DNA of 64,000 nt, taken from the NCBI GenBank assembly GCA_016791475.1, contig JAEUWI010000030.1, forward strand, positions 1-64,000, in the 5' to 3' direction. The translations under genes were made by a program, and so were the position numbers. The notes under the pieces were generated by a model that saw nothing but the letters and a program-made list of their open reading frames with translations, was not told the origin of the DNA and did no database searches. Origin of the DNA: Candidatus Hydrogenedentota bacterium (GTDB lineage: Bacteria; Hydrogenedentota; Hydrogenedentia; Hydrogenedentales; JAEUWI01). Shown piece after piece: positions 10,201 through 17,704 of this stretch. Each line of letters starts with the position of its first letter. Position 1 is the first letter of the stretch.

Positions 10201-10964
10201 GGGTGGTTTTTGCCTTCGCCCTTACCGAAGATGGCATCGACTACGACCAGAACACCAATTCCTTCGTGACCAAAGTGCTGGAGGGTGTCCCGGCCGGTAC
10301 CTTCTACGACAAGGCGACCCATCCGGTGACGGAACCGACCTGGTACGGGGCGGTACTGTTTGCCAACTGGCTTTCCGAGCGTTCCGGCCTCGAACCGGTC
10401 TACGACACGGACACGTGGACCGGCGACTTCACGAAAAACGGCTACCGCCTCCCGTCGGAGGCGGAGTGGGAGCGCGCGGCCGCGTGGGACGGGGAGAAGC
10501 ACTGGATCTACCCGATTACGAGCGACGAACTGACCACGCGCGATCGGGTGAATTTCCATGTGGACAGCTTCCGGCCGAATCCCGACTACGGCAGCACAAG
10601 CTTCATCAATCCGCTGGGCATTATCCAGGACGCGAAAGAGTCCTATACTTCGCCGGTGGGCTGGTTCAACGGCATCAATATCAGCCCCAACGGCAACATC
10701 CAGACGGTGGACAGCCCCAGCCCCGTCGGGGCCTACGATATGGCCGGCAATGTGGTTGAGTGGTGCGACGACTGGTATTCCGCGACCTACTACAGTGAAA
10801 ACGTCACGGACAATCCCCGGGGCCCGGAAGTGGGCACCGACAAAGTAGCCCGCGGCGGCGCCTGGGCCCGACTGGTGAAAAAAGAGAACCAGCGCTCGGC
10901 GCGTCGCTTCCGATACGACCCGAATCACTCCGACGGCATCAACGGCTTCCGCCTGGCGCGCTAA
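7257..10964 (+). CDS. Lipoprotein: DUF4382 + eight InlB-like repeats + FGE-sulfatase domain
   Basis: This 1235-residue surface lipoprotein begins with a signal peptide and lipobox (ALTSC, Cys about residue 28). Residues about 60-205 resemble DUF4382, a beta domain of bacterial lipoproteins. From residue 332 to about 891 run eight 70-residue repeats of the Listeria-Bacteroides/divergent InlB-B type, each with TYTAG..GG near the start, AVTAVP in the middle, GWSDG..DNPRTD and VTVTANF at the end. The C-terminal ~340 residues form an FGE-sulfatase (SUMF1/EgtB-like) fold: LPVPAGTFTMG, YRLPSEAEWERAA, YDMAGNVVEWCDDWY, ARGGAW and the terminal NGFRLAR. The catalytic cysteine pair of true FGE enzymes is not evident, so a binding or structural role is likelier than sulfatase activation. 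AGGGA precedes the ATG. Confidence 0.88.
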   Translation: MHVHTYFRRFSFFLTLAVVASIALTSCPPPTPEEESLKVLLATGMPVAGKSLPKGLVPVDDAAILSLEARIQAIRILSLDGTETESTSVLSSAKTVDLLDLTDVAALLSDTTVPAGSYSGVELVISEASMVLVNNPLETIALALADGGTYTLDFDFEIAPESAGLLFLELGGLNVLEGEGGNFTLSPALSAGLATAVLNAQIAGSIESIDNAAETFVLAAGAARYTVDYTEADIFVPGDYGTPSGTPAVLSAGTDVAVVGTAGANSSIAPHTIVVVDLPGTPEDDEGDLITVCLLADDPTPTAQTIQVSRNRLDQIIALGGFEGPCDGGDPFTLTYAAGPGGTVEGLSPQSVAPGADGSAVTAVPLDGFAFVNWSDGSTLNPRRDRAVGADITVTANFAELFALSYTAGAGGTIAGNASQLVPEGGSGSPVTAVRDDSFVFDGWSDGRTDNPRTDINIAADLAVTANFLEVFQLTYTAGTGGTVEGVTQQSVIDGNDGTAVTAIPGEGFIFIGWSDGVEENTRTDLNVDGDVTVTANFLAQYTLTYVAGANGTITGATSQIVNDGEDGTAVTAVPNATFGFAGWSDGRADNPRTDVDVDGDVTVTANFATAITLSYAADTHGTLTGATEQVIGSGGTGTAVTAVPNEGYGFDQWSDGRTDNPRVDTGATSDLSVTAEFVPAFTLTYLASEGGTLTGATTQIVNTGGSGTAVTAAPNASFVFDKWSDNTKQNPRTDVNVVSDVTVTAQFVELFTLTYTAGSNGSLTGPASQTIRDGADGRTVTAVPANGFGFDGWSDGVLDNPRTDLDVSGDISVTANFSATLTVTYEAGENGDISGVSIQDVEVGASTTAVTAVPNEGYLFSQWSDGSTDNPRTDTDVIATKSFTASFFEDVVMLPVPAGTFTMGPREDGDDALFDLQDELPRREVTLDAYEIGKFEVNNAQFAEFMNFMHHPSRDLLKRPNGSSWQGFPENVWFFDSALPRVVFAFALTEDGIDYDQNTNSFVTKVLEGVPAGTFYDKATHPVTEPTWYGAVLFANWLSERSGLEPVYDTDTWTGDFTKNGYRLPSEAEWERAAAWDGEKHWIYPITSDELTTRDRVNFHVDSFRPNPDYGSTSFINPLGIIQDAKESYTSPVGWFNGINISPNGNIQTVDSPSPVGAYDMAGNVVEWCDDWYSATYYSENVTDNPRGPEVGTDKVARGGAWARLVKKENQRSARRFRYDPNHSDGINGFRLAR
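8250..9929 (+). repeat. Eight 210-bp coding repeats
   Basis: Eight in-frame units of 70 codons encode the InlB-like repeats of the lipoprotein. Most share the codon-level core tggagcgacgg and a caatccccg or caatccgcg segment at the same position, so recent duplication or gene conversion between units is likely. The opposite strand stays open through much of this stretch (8139-10112) only because of composition. Confidence 0.85.
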
Positions 10965-10995
10965 CGCCCGTGCGGCTTTCCCGAATCTTCGCAAC

Positions 10996-11024
10996 GCCCC
11001 GCCCGGCAGTCGCCGCGGCGGGGC
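10996..11024 (+). terminator. GC-rich hairpin after the lipoprotein gene
   Basis: GCCCCGCC pairs with GGCGGGGC across a 13-base loop, about 30 bases past the stop codon. There is no T run after it, so intrinsic termination is only possible. Confidence 0.4.
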
Positions 11025-11451
11025 CCTTAACAGCCGTGGCGCGGGGCGGTTTCGTACTCGGGTTGACTCACGCGGCGATCCGCGCCGCTGGTGTTTTGAA
11101 ATCGTATACCGAAACCTTTACAATCCCGCCCACTGTGCAGATGCGGTGATACCTGTCGGAATCTGGAGTTTTCGGGATCCTCTTGCGGTCCACGCCCAGT
11201 CGGGGTTTGAGTCTGATTGCGTGCCGGAATTCCGGGGAACAGCGTTGGTTATGGGAGACCTTTCCCCGAGGCGGCCGTTATCCGCGTCCATGGTATTACA
11301 CAGGGTCCCCCGGGGCCGTTGAATTCGATAGCGTCCATTACGCGACCCTTGTAGTCGGGTCAACCTTTATGGGAGATCCGGTACAGCCCCCGACGGATCT
11401 GAATATGCGAACAACTACGAGCCACACGGAAAAAGCGGAAAACCTGGGACC
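11025..11451. other. Intergenic region upstream of the MBOAT gene
   Basis: I see no supported gene. Short open frames on both strands lack ribosome sites and conserved motifs. The promoter of the acyltransferase pair is expected here but no clear -35/-10 pair stands out. Confidence 0.4.
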
Positions 11452-12888
11452 ATGCTGTTTAACTCGATAGATTTTCTGCTGTTTCTTCCGCTCGTCGTCG
11501 GAGCGTATTATCTCATTCCCCACCGTTTCCGGTGGATTCTTCTCCTCGTTGCCAGCTATTACTTCTACATGTGCTGGAAGGCGGAGTTTATTATTCTCAT
11601 TGTGCTTTCCACGCTGGTGGATTATGTTGCGGCCCTGGGCATGGAGAAAACCGCCAGCAGTCGGCTGCGCAAGATGTGGCTGGGATTCAGCCTCACCTCC
11701 AATCTGGGTATGCTCTTTACCTTCAAGTACCTGAATTTCTTCAGCGCGAGCTTTCAGGAGGTATTCAATACCTTCAACATCGCCTATCATTTCCCCACCT
11801 ACAATCTGCTCTTGCCGGCGGGTATATCCTTCTATACCTTTCAAACCCTGAGCTACACCATCGACGTCTACAGAGGGCACAAGAAAGCGGAGCACCACTT
11901 CGGAATCTTTGCGCTGTATGTCTGCTTCTTTCCCCAGTTGGTGGCCGGCCCCATTGAGCGCGCGGTCAGCTTTCTACCCCAGTTTCACGAGAAGCACGCG
12001 CTCGACATCCAGCGGATCGTGGACGGATTGCGCATGGTCCTTTGGGGGCTTTTCAAGAAGATCGTCATTGCGGACCGCCTGTCCATCTATGTGAATACGG
12101 TCTACAACAATCCCCACCATTTCGATTCCGCGCCCACGTTTATCATGGCGACCTATTTCTTCGCCTTCCAGATTTACTGCGACTTCTCGGCCTATTCTGA
12201 CATCGCCATTGGTTCCGCGCGCATGCTCGGTTTTGACCTGATGGAAAACTTCCGAAAGCCCTACGAGTCCAAGTCCATCTCCGAATTCTGGTCGCGCTGG
12301 CACATATCCCTTTCCACCTGGTTTCGCGACTACCTGTACATTCCCCTCGGCGGGAACCGGGTCGGAAAAATCTACTACTACCGGAATCTGTTCGTTATCT
12401 TCCTGGTGAGCGGACTCTGGCACGGGGCCAACTGGACCTTTGTGATCTGGGGCGCGCTTCACGGTTTCTTCCTCGTCTTCGCACTGATGAGCAAGTCCTT
12501 GCGCGAGTCTATTGCCGAGAAGACGGGACTGAAAAAGCACAAGGGCCTGCACGGCGCGCTCCAGGTATTCATTTGCTTCCACCTCGTCTGCCTGGGCTGG
12601 ATCTTCTTTCGCGCGAACAATGTCTCCGACGCCTTCCATGTGGTCGGCGCCATTCTGAGCCCCAATTGGTTCTCCCTGGATATTTCCAACGCCAGCCATT
12701 TCTTCTATGGCATCTGGGGCATTGCTTCGCTTCTGGCCGTGGAACGGCTCCAGGGCAATCGGACCCTGGTCGAAAGTTTCAACCGGTGGCCCACCTGGTT
12801 CCGCTGGAGTATTTACTCGTACTGCATCCTACTCATTTTGACGATCGGCGTGATTGATGGCGGACAATTCATCTACTTCCAATTCTAG
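11452..12888 (+). CDS. MBOAT family O-acyltransferase (AlgI-like)
   Basis: This 478-residue polytopic membrane protein matches the AlgI/PatA/DltB branch of membrane-bound O-acyltransferases. The N-terminus MLFNSIDFLLFLPLVV, the segment LPAGISFYTFQTLSY and FPQLVAGPIER are family hallmarks. The invariant active-site histidine lies near residue 324 in SGLWHGANWTFVIWG, and a second conserved histidine follows in ALHGF. Such proteins move acyl groups across the membrane for O-acetylation of exopolysaccharide or other cell-surface polymers. The next gene overlaps its end by 35 bases and encodes an SGNH-like protein, the usual partner, so the two probably work as one acylation unit. Substrate unknown. 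Confidence 0.93.
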   Translation: MLFNSIDFLLFLPLVVGAYYLIPHRFRWILLLVASYYFYMCWKAEFIILIVLSTLVDYVAALGMEKTASSRLRKMWLGFSLTSNLGMLFTFKYLNFFSASFQEVFNTFNIAYHFPTYNLLLPAGISFYTFQTLSYTIDVYRGHKKAEHHFGIFALYVCFFPQLVAGPIERAVSFLPQFHEKHALDIQRIVDGLRMVLWGLFKKIVIADRLSIYVNTVYNNPHHFDSAPTFIMATYFFAFQIYCDFSAYSDIAIGSARMLGFDLMENFRKPYESKSISEFWSRWHISLSTWFRDYLYIPLGGNRVGKIYYYRNLFVIFLVSGLWHGANWTFVIWGALHGFFLVFALMSKSLRESIAEKTGLKKHKGLHGALQVFICFHLVCLGWIFFRANNVSDAFHVVGAILSPNWFSLDISNASHFFYGIWGIASLLAVERLQGNRTLVESFNRWPTWFRWSIYSYCILLILTIGVIDGGQFIYFQF

Positions 12889-13855
12889 CGTCAAGCGCTT
12901 CGCCCTGCGCGCGCTGCTTGCCGTCCTCCTGGTCGCCCTCATCGATCAGGGGCTCGGCCTTGTCCTGGGAACGCTCTACGACAGAACCCGGGAAGGCGAT
13001 TTTGGCGGGTGCATCAATCTGACGCTGGAGCAGCGCAATGATGTGGTCGTCTTTGGCTCTTCCCGCGCCAAGCACCACTACATTCCCGACGTGCTGGAAA
13101 AATCCACCGGCCGGAGCTTTTTCAACGCCGGCATCGACGCGCAGAATCTCCTGTGCCACTACGGAATCGCCCAGCTTGTGTTGAGTGAATACACGCCGAA
13201 GGCCTTCATCCTGGATTTGAACCCGGAGGACCTGCGGGAAGCCGGCGGAACGGCCAGTCTGGACAAGCTCTCGGTGCTGCTGCCTTACTACAAGCGCGGA
13301 AATCCCGCGCTCAACGCGCTGTTGCTGGAGCGCAGCAAGTTCGAGCGCGTGCGGCTCCTCTCCGCAGCCTACCCTTATAATTCCATGCTGATGCCGCTCC
13401 TCAAGTACACCCTCAAGCCTGATTCCGCCGGCACCATCAAGAGCCGGGGCTTCCTGCCCTACTTCGGATCCGATGTGCTGGAGATTGTGCGGATCGAAGA
13501 GGAGAACGCACCGGCGGCCGCCGCGACCACGGCGCCGGCCATCGATCCCTTCCAGGTGCAGACGCTGCGCAAGTTCGCCGAGTCGGCCCGCGAGAAAGGC
13601 GTCAAATTTATCGTGTGCCTGGGTCCGCTGTGGGAGAAAAAGGGGCAGGACTTGGCCGACCACACCGCCCTGCTGGAGGCCTACCTGGCGCTGCTGGAGG
13701 AGTTGGAGGTGCCCGTGGTTCGCGTGGACAGCGGCACGAACGACATCTTCCTGAAGCCGGAACTGTACAAGGACCGGATCCATATCAACAAGGAGGGTGC
13801 GAGCGCCTTTTCCGAGATTCTCGGCGAACAGTTGCGGCCTCACCTCGCCGATTGA
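12854..13855 (+). CDS. Membrane-anchored SGNH-like protein, partner of the MBOAT protein
   Basis: This 333-residue protein has one N-terminal membrane helix (about residues 16-38) and an extracytoplasmic domain. FGSSRAKHHY near residues 66-75 resembles the serine block of SGNH hydrolases, and DRIHINKEGASAFSE near 307 resembles the C-terminal block carrying Asp and His. It is distantly like DltD/AlgJ-type partners that act with MBOAT proteins. A low-complexity Ala/Thr stretch (AAAATTAPA) divides the domain. Translation is probably coupled to the upstream gene because the frames overlap. I infer a transferase or esterase role in surface-polymer acylation; direct evidence is limited to the two motifs and the context. 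Confidence 0.75.
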   Translation: MMADNSSTSNSSVKRFALRALLAVLLVALIDQGLGLVLGTLYDRTREGDFGGCINLTLEQRNDVVVFGSSRAKHHYIPDVLEKSTGRSFFNAGIDAQNLLCHYGIAQLVLSEYTPKAFILDLNPEDLREAGGTASLDKLSVLLPYYKRGNPALNALLLERSKFERVRLLSAAYPYNSMLMPLLKYTLKPDSAGTIKSRGFLPYFGSDVLEIVRIEEENAPAAAATTAPAIDPFQVQTLRKFAESAREKGVKFIVCLGPLWEKKGQDLADHTALLEAYLALLEELEVPVVRVDSGTNDIFLKPELYKDRIHINKEGASAFSEILGEQLRPHLAD

Positions 13856-13908
13856 TTCGGGGCGAAGGGGCCCCCGCTCCTTTAGCAAAGAGCGTATTGA
13901 ATGACGTT

Positions 13909-13946
13909 GAAGCCCCGCCCCCGGCACATGCCCGGGGCGGGGCTTC
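13909..13946 (+). terminator. Terminator after the MBOAT-SGNH pair
   Basis: GAAGCCCCGCCCCGG pairs with its near-perfect complement CCCGGGGCGGGGCTTC around an 8-base loop, about 50 bases past the stop. GGTTGTT follows, so the T run is poor, but the stem is very strong. Confidence 0.7.
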
Positions 13947-14046
13947 GGTTGTTCCACAGGAAGGAGAAATCGTTTCCCTGTCAGGCGTGGCCTCGTTGGA
14001 CCACGCTATCTATATGAATCAGGAGCCAGTCTCCTGAGTGAAGACC

Positions 14047-14499
14047 TCAACTTACTTTCACCTCGATCTGGCGGGGCTTGGTTTCTTCGGGTTTCGGCAG
14101 TTTCACGGTCAGTACGCCGTTCTCGAACGTAGCCTCTACTCTGGCACCGTCCACGCCGCCATTGATTCGGAAGCTCCGCTCGAAAGTGCCCTCGGCGCGC
14201 TCGTAGCGGCGATAGCCTTTCTCCTCGTGGCGCTCTTCACGCTTACGGCTGCCCTTCAGCGTAATCCGGTCGTCGACGATACTGACCGTGATGTCTTCTT
14301 TCTTCATGCCCGGCAGGTCGGCGACCAGCGTGTAGGCATCGTCGGATTCGTGGATATCCACAGGCGGCAGCCACGTCGTGCCCGGCTGCTGCTCCGACGT
14401 CGAGCCGGTATTGAACATGCGCTCCAACTGCTGCTCCAGTTCGCCAAATCCGGCCCAGGGGAAGACGTTCGTCCGTTTGATGGGTACTAGCAGGCTCAT
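14047..14499 (-). CDS. Small heat shock protein, Hsp20/alpha-crystallin family
   Basis: This 150-residue protein is an ATP-independent holdase chaperone of the cytoplasm. Residues about 45-140 form the alpha-crystallin domain: VDIHESDDAYTLVADLPGM, ITLKGSRKREE and FENGVLTVKLPKP. The oligomerisation I-x-I/V motif appears in the C-terminal tail as IEVKV. The ATG has AGGAG eight bases upstream. It is transcribed away from its neighbours, and the leader of about 60 bases follows a sequence resembling a sigma-54 promoter. Confidence 0.95.
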   Translation of the reverse strand: MSLLVPIKRTNVFPWAGFGELEQQLERMFNTGSTSEQQPGTTWLPPVDIHESDDAYTLVADLPGMKKEDITVSIVDDRITLKGSRKREERHEEKGYRRYERAEGTFERSFRINGGVDGARVEATFENGVLTVKLPKPEETKPRQIEVKVS

Positions 14500-14562
14500 G
14501 GTGATTCTCCTTATGTTGTTACCACGCTGCGGTGGCGTTACTTGTTGACTGACACCTTGGTG

Positions 14563-14581
14563 AAGGCCAAACCCGTGCCAA
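14563..14581 (-). promoter_or_regulatory. Sigma-54-like -24/-12 promoter upstream of hsp20
   Basis: Reading the minus strand, TTGGCACGGGTTTGGCC matches the -24/-12 consensus TGGCACG-N4-TTGC with one mismatch, and the GG and GC pairs are exactly 10 bases apart. It ends about 64 bases before the hsp20 start codon. It rests on sequence match alone. Confidence 0.45.
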
Positions 14582-14785
14582 TCCGGCCTGTTGATGTTGT
14601 TAGTGTCTCTAAGGTGTTTTTTATGAGCTATTTATGAGTATCGGGCGGGGCGGATCAGACCCATGTACCAATCGCTTGAACCGTCCCAGAGTCGAGCGGG
14701 GTGCTTTGTTTTGCATCACTTGGGTTCGCAGGGACAGGTCCGTGGGGCGCCCGGCGGGAGGGCTTTTTACGTCGGCAGTAGTTAA

Positions 14786-14814
14786 TTGACAAGTACTGGC
14801 GGCTGTGCTACACT
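14786..14814 (+). promoter_or_regulatory. Sigma-70 promoter of the TIGR04073 gene
   Basis: A perfect -35 (TTGACA, 14786-14791) and a -10 of TACACT (14809-14814) are separated by exactly 17 bases. Transcription would start near 14821, which rules out start codons upstream of that point for the following gene. Confidence 0.75.
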
Positions 14815-14887
14815 CCAAGAACCATATTGTTTTACGGGAACGTGTTTGTTTACAGGCACTAACAACAATGGATGTGGAGGGAGCGTT

Positions 14888-15271
14888 TTGGCTACCAAAC
14901 ACCTGATTATGCGAAGTGGGATTGCCGTGCTGCTGGTAGGGGTGATGCTGTTCCAGGTGTCGCCCGTTTCGGCGCAGTTGTACAATCCGGAACTCGACCT
15001 TCCCAAGCCGACCGGGGTTGAAAAATCCCTGACCAAGCTGGGGCGCGGCGTCTCCAACGTCCTCTTCGGCTGGGCCGAAATCCCGGTTACCTTCGACAAG
15101 AAGTATAAGGAAGGCAAGCCGCTGGCCTACCTCCTTGGCGTCGTTCCGGTGCTGGGCGGTGCCCGCGCGGTCATGCGCACGAGCACGGGCGTGTTCGAGA
15201 TGGTGAGCTTTCCCTTCACCGACAAAGCCGTGAACTACGACGCGGTCCTCGAGCCCGAATACATTTTCTAA
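14888..15271 (+). CDS. Exosortase system-associated protein, TIGR04073 family
   Basis: This 127-residue secreted protein matches the TIGR04073 family, small proteins found in genomes with exosortase/PEP-CTERM sorting. A signal peptide (residues about 8-28, SGIAVLLVGVMLFQVSPVSA) is followed by the family core KLGRGVSNVLFGWAEIP and by PLAYLLGVVPVLGG, a hydrophobic stretch typical of the family. Molecular function is unknown. TTG 14888 is preferred: GGAGGGAG stands 6 bases upstream, and the mapped promoter makes earlier starts impossible. ATG 14909 is the alternative. No exosortase gene is in the window. Confidence 0.8.
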   Translation: MATKHLIMRSGIAVLLVGVMLFQVSPVSAQLYNPELDLPKPTGVEKSLTKLGRGVSNVLFGWAEIPVTFDKKYKEGKPLAYLLGVVPVLGGARAVMRTSTGVFEMVSFPFTDKAVNYDAVLEPEYIF

Positions 15272-15382
15272 TCCCGCGAACAGGTTCTGTCGCCAGTGCT
15301 TGAGGGCAATCTGGCGGACGTGCCAGGCTTCGAAACGTCGCGGCATGCCCGAGGTGTGCCCGTTGGAAAGTGAATCCGCATC

Positions 15383-15652
15383 GTGATTACGTGGAAAAAG
15401 CAGGGCGAGGCGCTCGTGGGCAGTCTTGCGCTGAAGCAAGGTGGCAAGGGCAGCATCATCGTGGTCGGTCCCGCCAGTAATCCCAACGGTGCGACGCTGG
15501 TCACGCCGGGCGAGGATCCCAAGAAGCCTCACACCTCCCTGCTGCCTGCAGGCTGCGAATTTCTCACGCCAGGCCAGTATCTTGAAATCCTCTGCATGCA
15601 GGAACGGGGATTTGGCACGCGTTCCTTTCCCGCGCTGACAGGGCTTGATTGA
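15383..15652 (+). CDS. Hypothetical protein coupled to the HDOD gene
   Basis: An 89-residue frame with a GTG start and GGAAAG about 12 bases upstream. Its stop overlaps the start of the HDOD gene as TGATG, a typical sign of translational coupling and the main reason to accept it. Visible features are a Gly/Ala-rich centre (GSIIVVGPASNPNG) and a Pro-rich turn region (TPGEDPKKPHTS). No family is recognised and there is no signal peptide or membrane segment. It may be a small cytosolic partner of the HDOD protein. Confidence 0.5.
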   Translation: MITWKKQGEALVGSLALKQGGKGSIIVVGPASNPNGATLVTPGEDPKKPHTSLLPAGCEFLTPGQYLEILCMQERGFGTRSFPALTGLD

Positions 15653-16509
15653 TGGCACCCGACAACGCCTACGATATTGAAACCCTTCTGGATGAGGTCG
15701 TCACCCTCCCGAGTCTTCCCGATTCGGTGGCCAAGCTGACCGAGATGCTCAACGATCCCACCTGCGACATGAAGTCCGTCGCCCATGTGATCTCCTCGGA
15801 TCCGGCTATCGCCCTGAAGACGCTCCGCCTGGTGAATTCCGCCTACTACGGGCTGGGCCAGGAAGTGACGAGTGTGGAGCACGCCACGGTGCTGCTTGGG
15901 GCCAAGGTGCTCAAAAATCTCGCCATGACCGCCACGGCGTTCGACTGCATGAAGTCGAGTGCGACGCACTTCCTCCAACATTCCGTGGCCTGCGGCATTG
16001 CCATGAAGTCCATCGTGCTTTCTGGCTGTGTCAAAGGCTTTGTCGGTTCGGAAGACGAGGCCTTCACCTATGGCCTTATTCACGATATCGGCAAAGTCAT
16101 CCTCGAAGAATACCTGCCCGATGAGTGCGCCGAGATTGAGACGATTGTGCGCGAAGAGCGCATCGCCTGGTATGAAGCGGAACGGCGTGTCATCGGTGTG
16201 GACCATGCCGAACTGGGGGCCATGCTTGCCCAGAAATGGAAATTAACGCCGGCGGTGATCAACGCCATCCGCGGCCACCATGACTTGAACGCCTGCGATC
16301 CGCAGCACAAAGTGCTGGCAGCCTGCCTTTCCATTGCCAACCAGATGTGCAACCTCAGCGGCTATTACTCTCATCCGGACAATCGCACCGAGGTCGTGCC
16401 GGAAACCTATGAAGTGGCCGAGATCGATTGCGCGAAACTGGCCAAGGTTTCCGAGCAGTATTTCAACATGCGGGCTTCCATCGACGAGCTGTTAAACCTC
16501 GCGAAATGA
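15652..16509 (+). CDS. HDOD domain signalling protein
   Basis: This 285-residue protein is almost entirely an HDOD domain, a non-catalytic relative of HD phosphohydrolases found in bacterial signalling. LPSLPDSVAKLTEML is the typical N-terminal helix. VISSDPAIALKTLRLVNSAYYG and VEHATVLLGAKVLKNLAM are core signatures. YGLIHDIGKVIL keeps the HD pair, while other HD-metal residues are variable. Such proteins influence chemotaxis, cyclic-di-GMP responses or cell-cycle control. It overlaps the upstream small gene by one base and recF follows after 80 bases. Confidence 0.93.
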   Translation: MAPDNAYDIETLLDEVVTLPSLPDSVAKLTEMLNDPTCDMKSVAHVISSDPAIALKTLRLVNSAYYGLGQEVTSVEHATVLLGAKVLKNLAMTATAFDCMKSSATHFLQHSVACGIAMKSIVLSGCVKGFVGSEDEAFTYGLIHDIGKVILEEYLPDECAEIETIVREERIAWYEAERRVIGVDHAELGAMLAQKWKLTPAVINAIRGHHDLNACDPQHKVLAACLSIANQMCNLSGYYSHPDNRTEVVPETYEVAEIDCAKLAKVSEQYFNMRASIDELLNLAK

Positions 16510-16589
16510 CGCGCCCCTGCGGGCATGTCCCTTTCTGCCGCAGACCAGTTTGCCGGGCCCGCCCCGGCCATATCCGGTGATCAAGGCCC

Positions 16590-17663
16590 ATGTGGTTGAC
16601 CCAGCTAACCTGCCGCCGCTTCCGCTGCCTGGACGAACTATCCTTCGCACCCGAGCCCGGCCTGAACATCATTCACGGCGACAACGCTCAGGGAAAGACC
16701 TCCCTGCTGGAGGCCCTGCTCTACGTTTGTACCGCGCGAAGCCACCGCACGCTCAACGAGCGCGAACTCGCGCGCCACGGCGAAGAGGGCTTCTCCATCA
16801 CCGCAATAGCCCGGCGCAGCGATCGCGAGGTGCACCTCGAAGCGCATTACTGGCAGAAAGCCAAGCGCTTCAAGATCAACGGCGTGCCCCAGACCCGCGT
16901 CAGCGATATCCTCGGCCGCATCAACACGGTCTTCTTTTCACCGGAAGATGTGGCCCTCGTCAAGGGCAGCGGGTCCATGCGCCGCCGGTTTCTGGACATG
17001 GAAATTTCCCAGATTAATCCCCGCTACCTGGGCGCCCTTCAGCGCTATCGCCAGGCCCTCAAACAGCGCAACAGCCTCCTCAAGCAGCACCGACCCGATC
17101 CGGCCCTCCTCGAAATCTGGGACGCCCAGCTCGCGCCCGCGGGGCAGATCCTCATGGACGAGCGCGCGGCCTTCATCGCCGATCTCTCCGTGCAGGCCGC
17201 CGGGGCCTACCAGCGCATCGCCACCGCCGAGACCCTCACCCTTACCTACACGCCCGACCTGGAGCGTGCCGAAGATTTCGAGGCCATTCTCCGCGATACC
17301 CGAGAACACGACATCCGCCGCAAGCAGACCCTTCGCGGGCCCCACCGCGACGATATCGAAATCCTCATCGAAGGGCGACCTGCCCGTGTTTATGGATCCC
17401 AGGGCCAGCAGAAGTCCGCCGCACTTGCCCTCAAGCTCGCCGAGATCGAACTCGTCAACGCGAAAACAGGTGAGTACCCCGTTCTCATGCTCGACGAAGT
17501 CCTCGCGGAACTCGATGCCCACCGGGCTCAGGCTCTGTTCGAATCGTTGCAGGATAAGGTACAATGTCTCGTGACTACTACCGAGCGCGAACTGACCGAC
17601 AAGATCGGCGGGCGGCCTTACCGCCGCTACCAGATGGTCGAGGGACGGCTCGAGGCAGAGTAG
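16590..17663 (+). CDS. recF: DNA replication/repair protein RecF
   Basis: RecF of 357 residues, an SMC/ABC-type ATPase that helps load RecA at single-strand gaps with RecO and RecR. The Walker A is GDNAQGKTSLLEAL (about residues 30-43). FSPEDVALVKGSGSMRRRFLD is the RecF signature, the ABC signature region reads YGSQGQQKSAALALKLAE, and Walker B is VLMLDEVLAELD with the following D-loop. In many genomes recF lies in the dnaA-dnaN cluster; here those genes are not adjacent, but a dciA-type gene lies downstream, separated by one acetyltransferase gene. Confidence 0.97.
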   Translation: MWLTQLTCRRFRCLDELSFAPEPGLNIIHGDNAQGKTSLLEALLYVCTARSHRTLNERELARHGEEGFSITAIARRSDREVHLEAHYWQKAKRFKINGVPQTRVSDILGRINTVFFSPEDVALVKGSGSMRRRFLDMEISQINPRYLGALQRYRQALKQRNSLLKQHRPDPALLEIWDAQLAPAGQILMDERAAFIADLSVQAAGAYQRIATAETLTLTYTPDLERAEDFEAILRDTREHDIRRKQTLRGPHRDDIEILIEGRPARVYGSQGQQKSAALALKLAEIELVNAKTGEYPVLMLDEVLAELDAHRAQALFESLQDKVQCLVTTTERELTDKIGGRPYRRYQMVEGRLEAE

Positions 17664-17704
17664 CGCAGCGAGCGGACGGCAACGGGCAAAGAGGGACAAA
17701 AACC

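Noticed and set aside
11183-11470. Small frame upstream of the MBOAT gene
   Set aside because: No ribosome site, random-looking composition, overlaps the well-supported MBOAT start.
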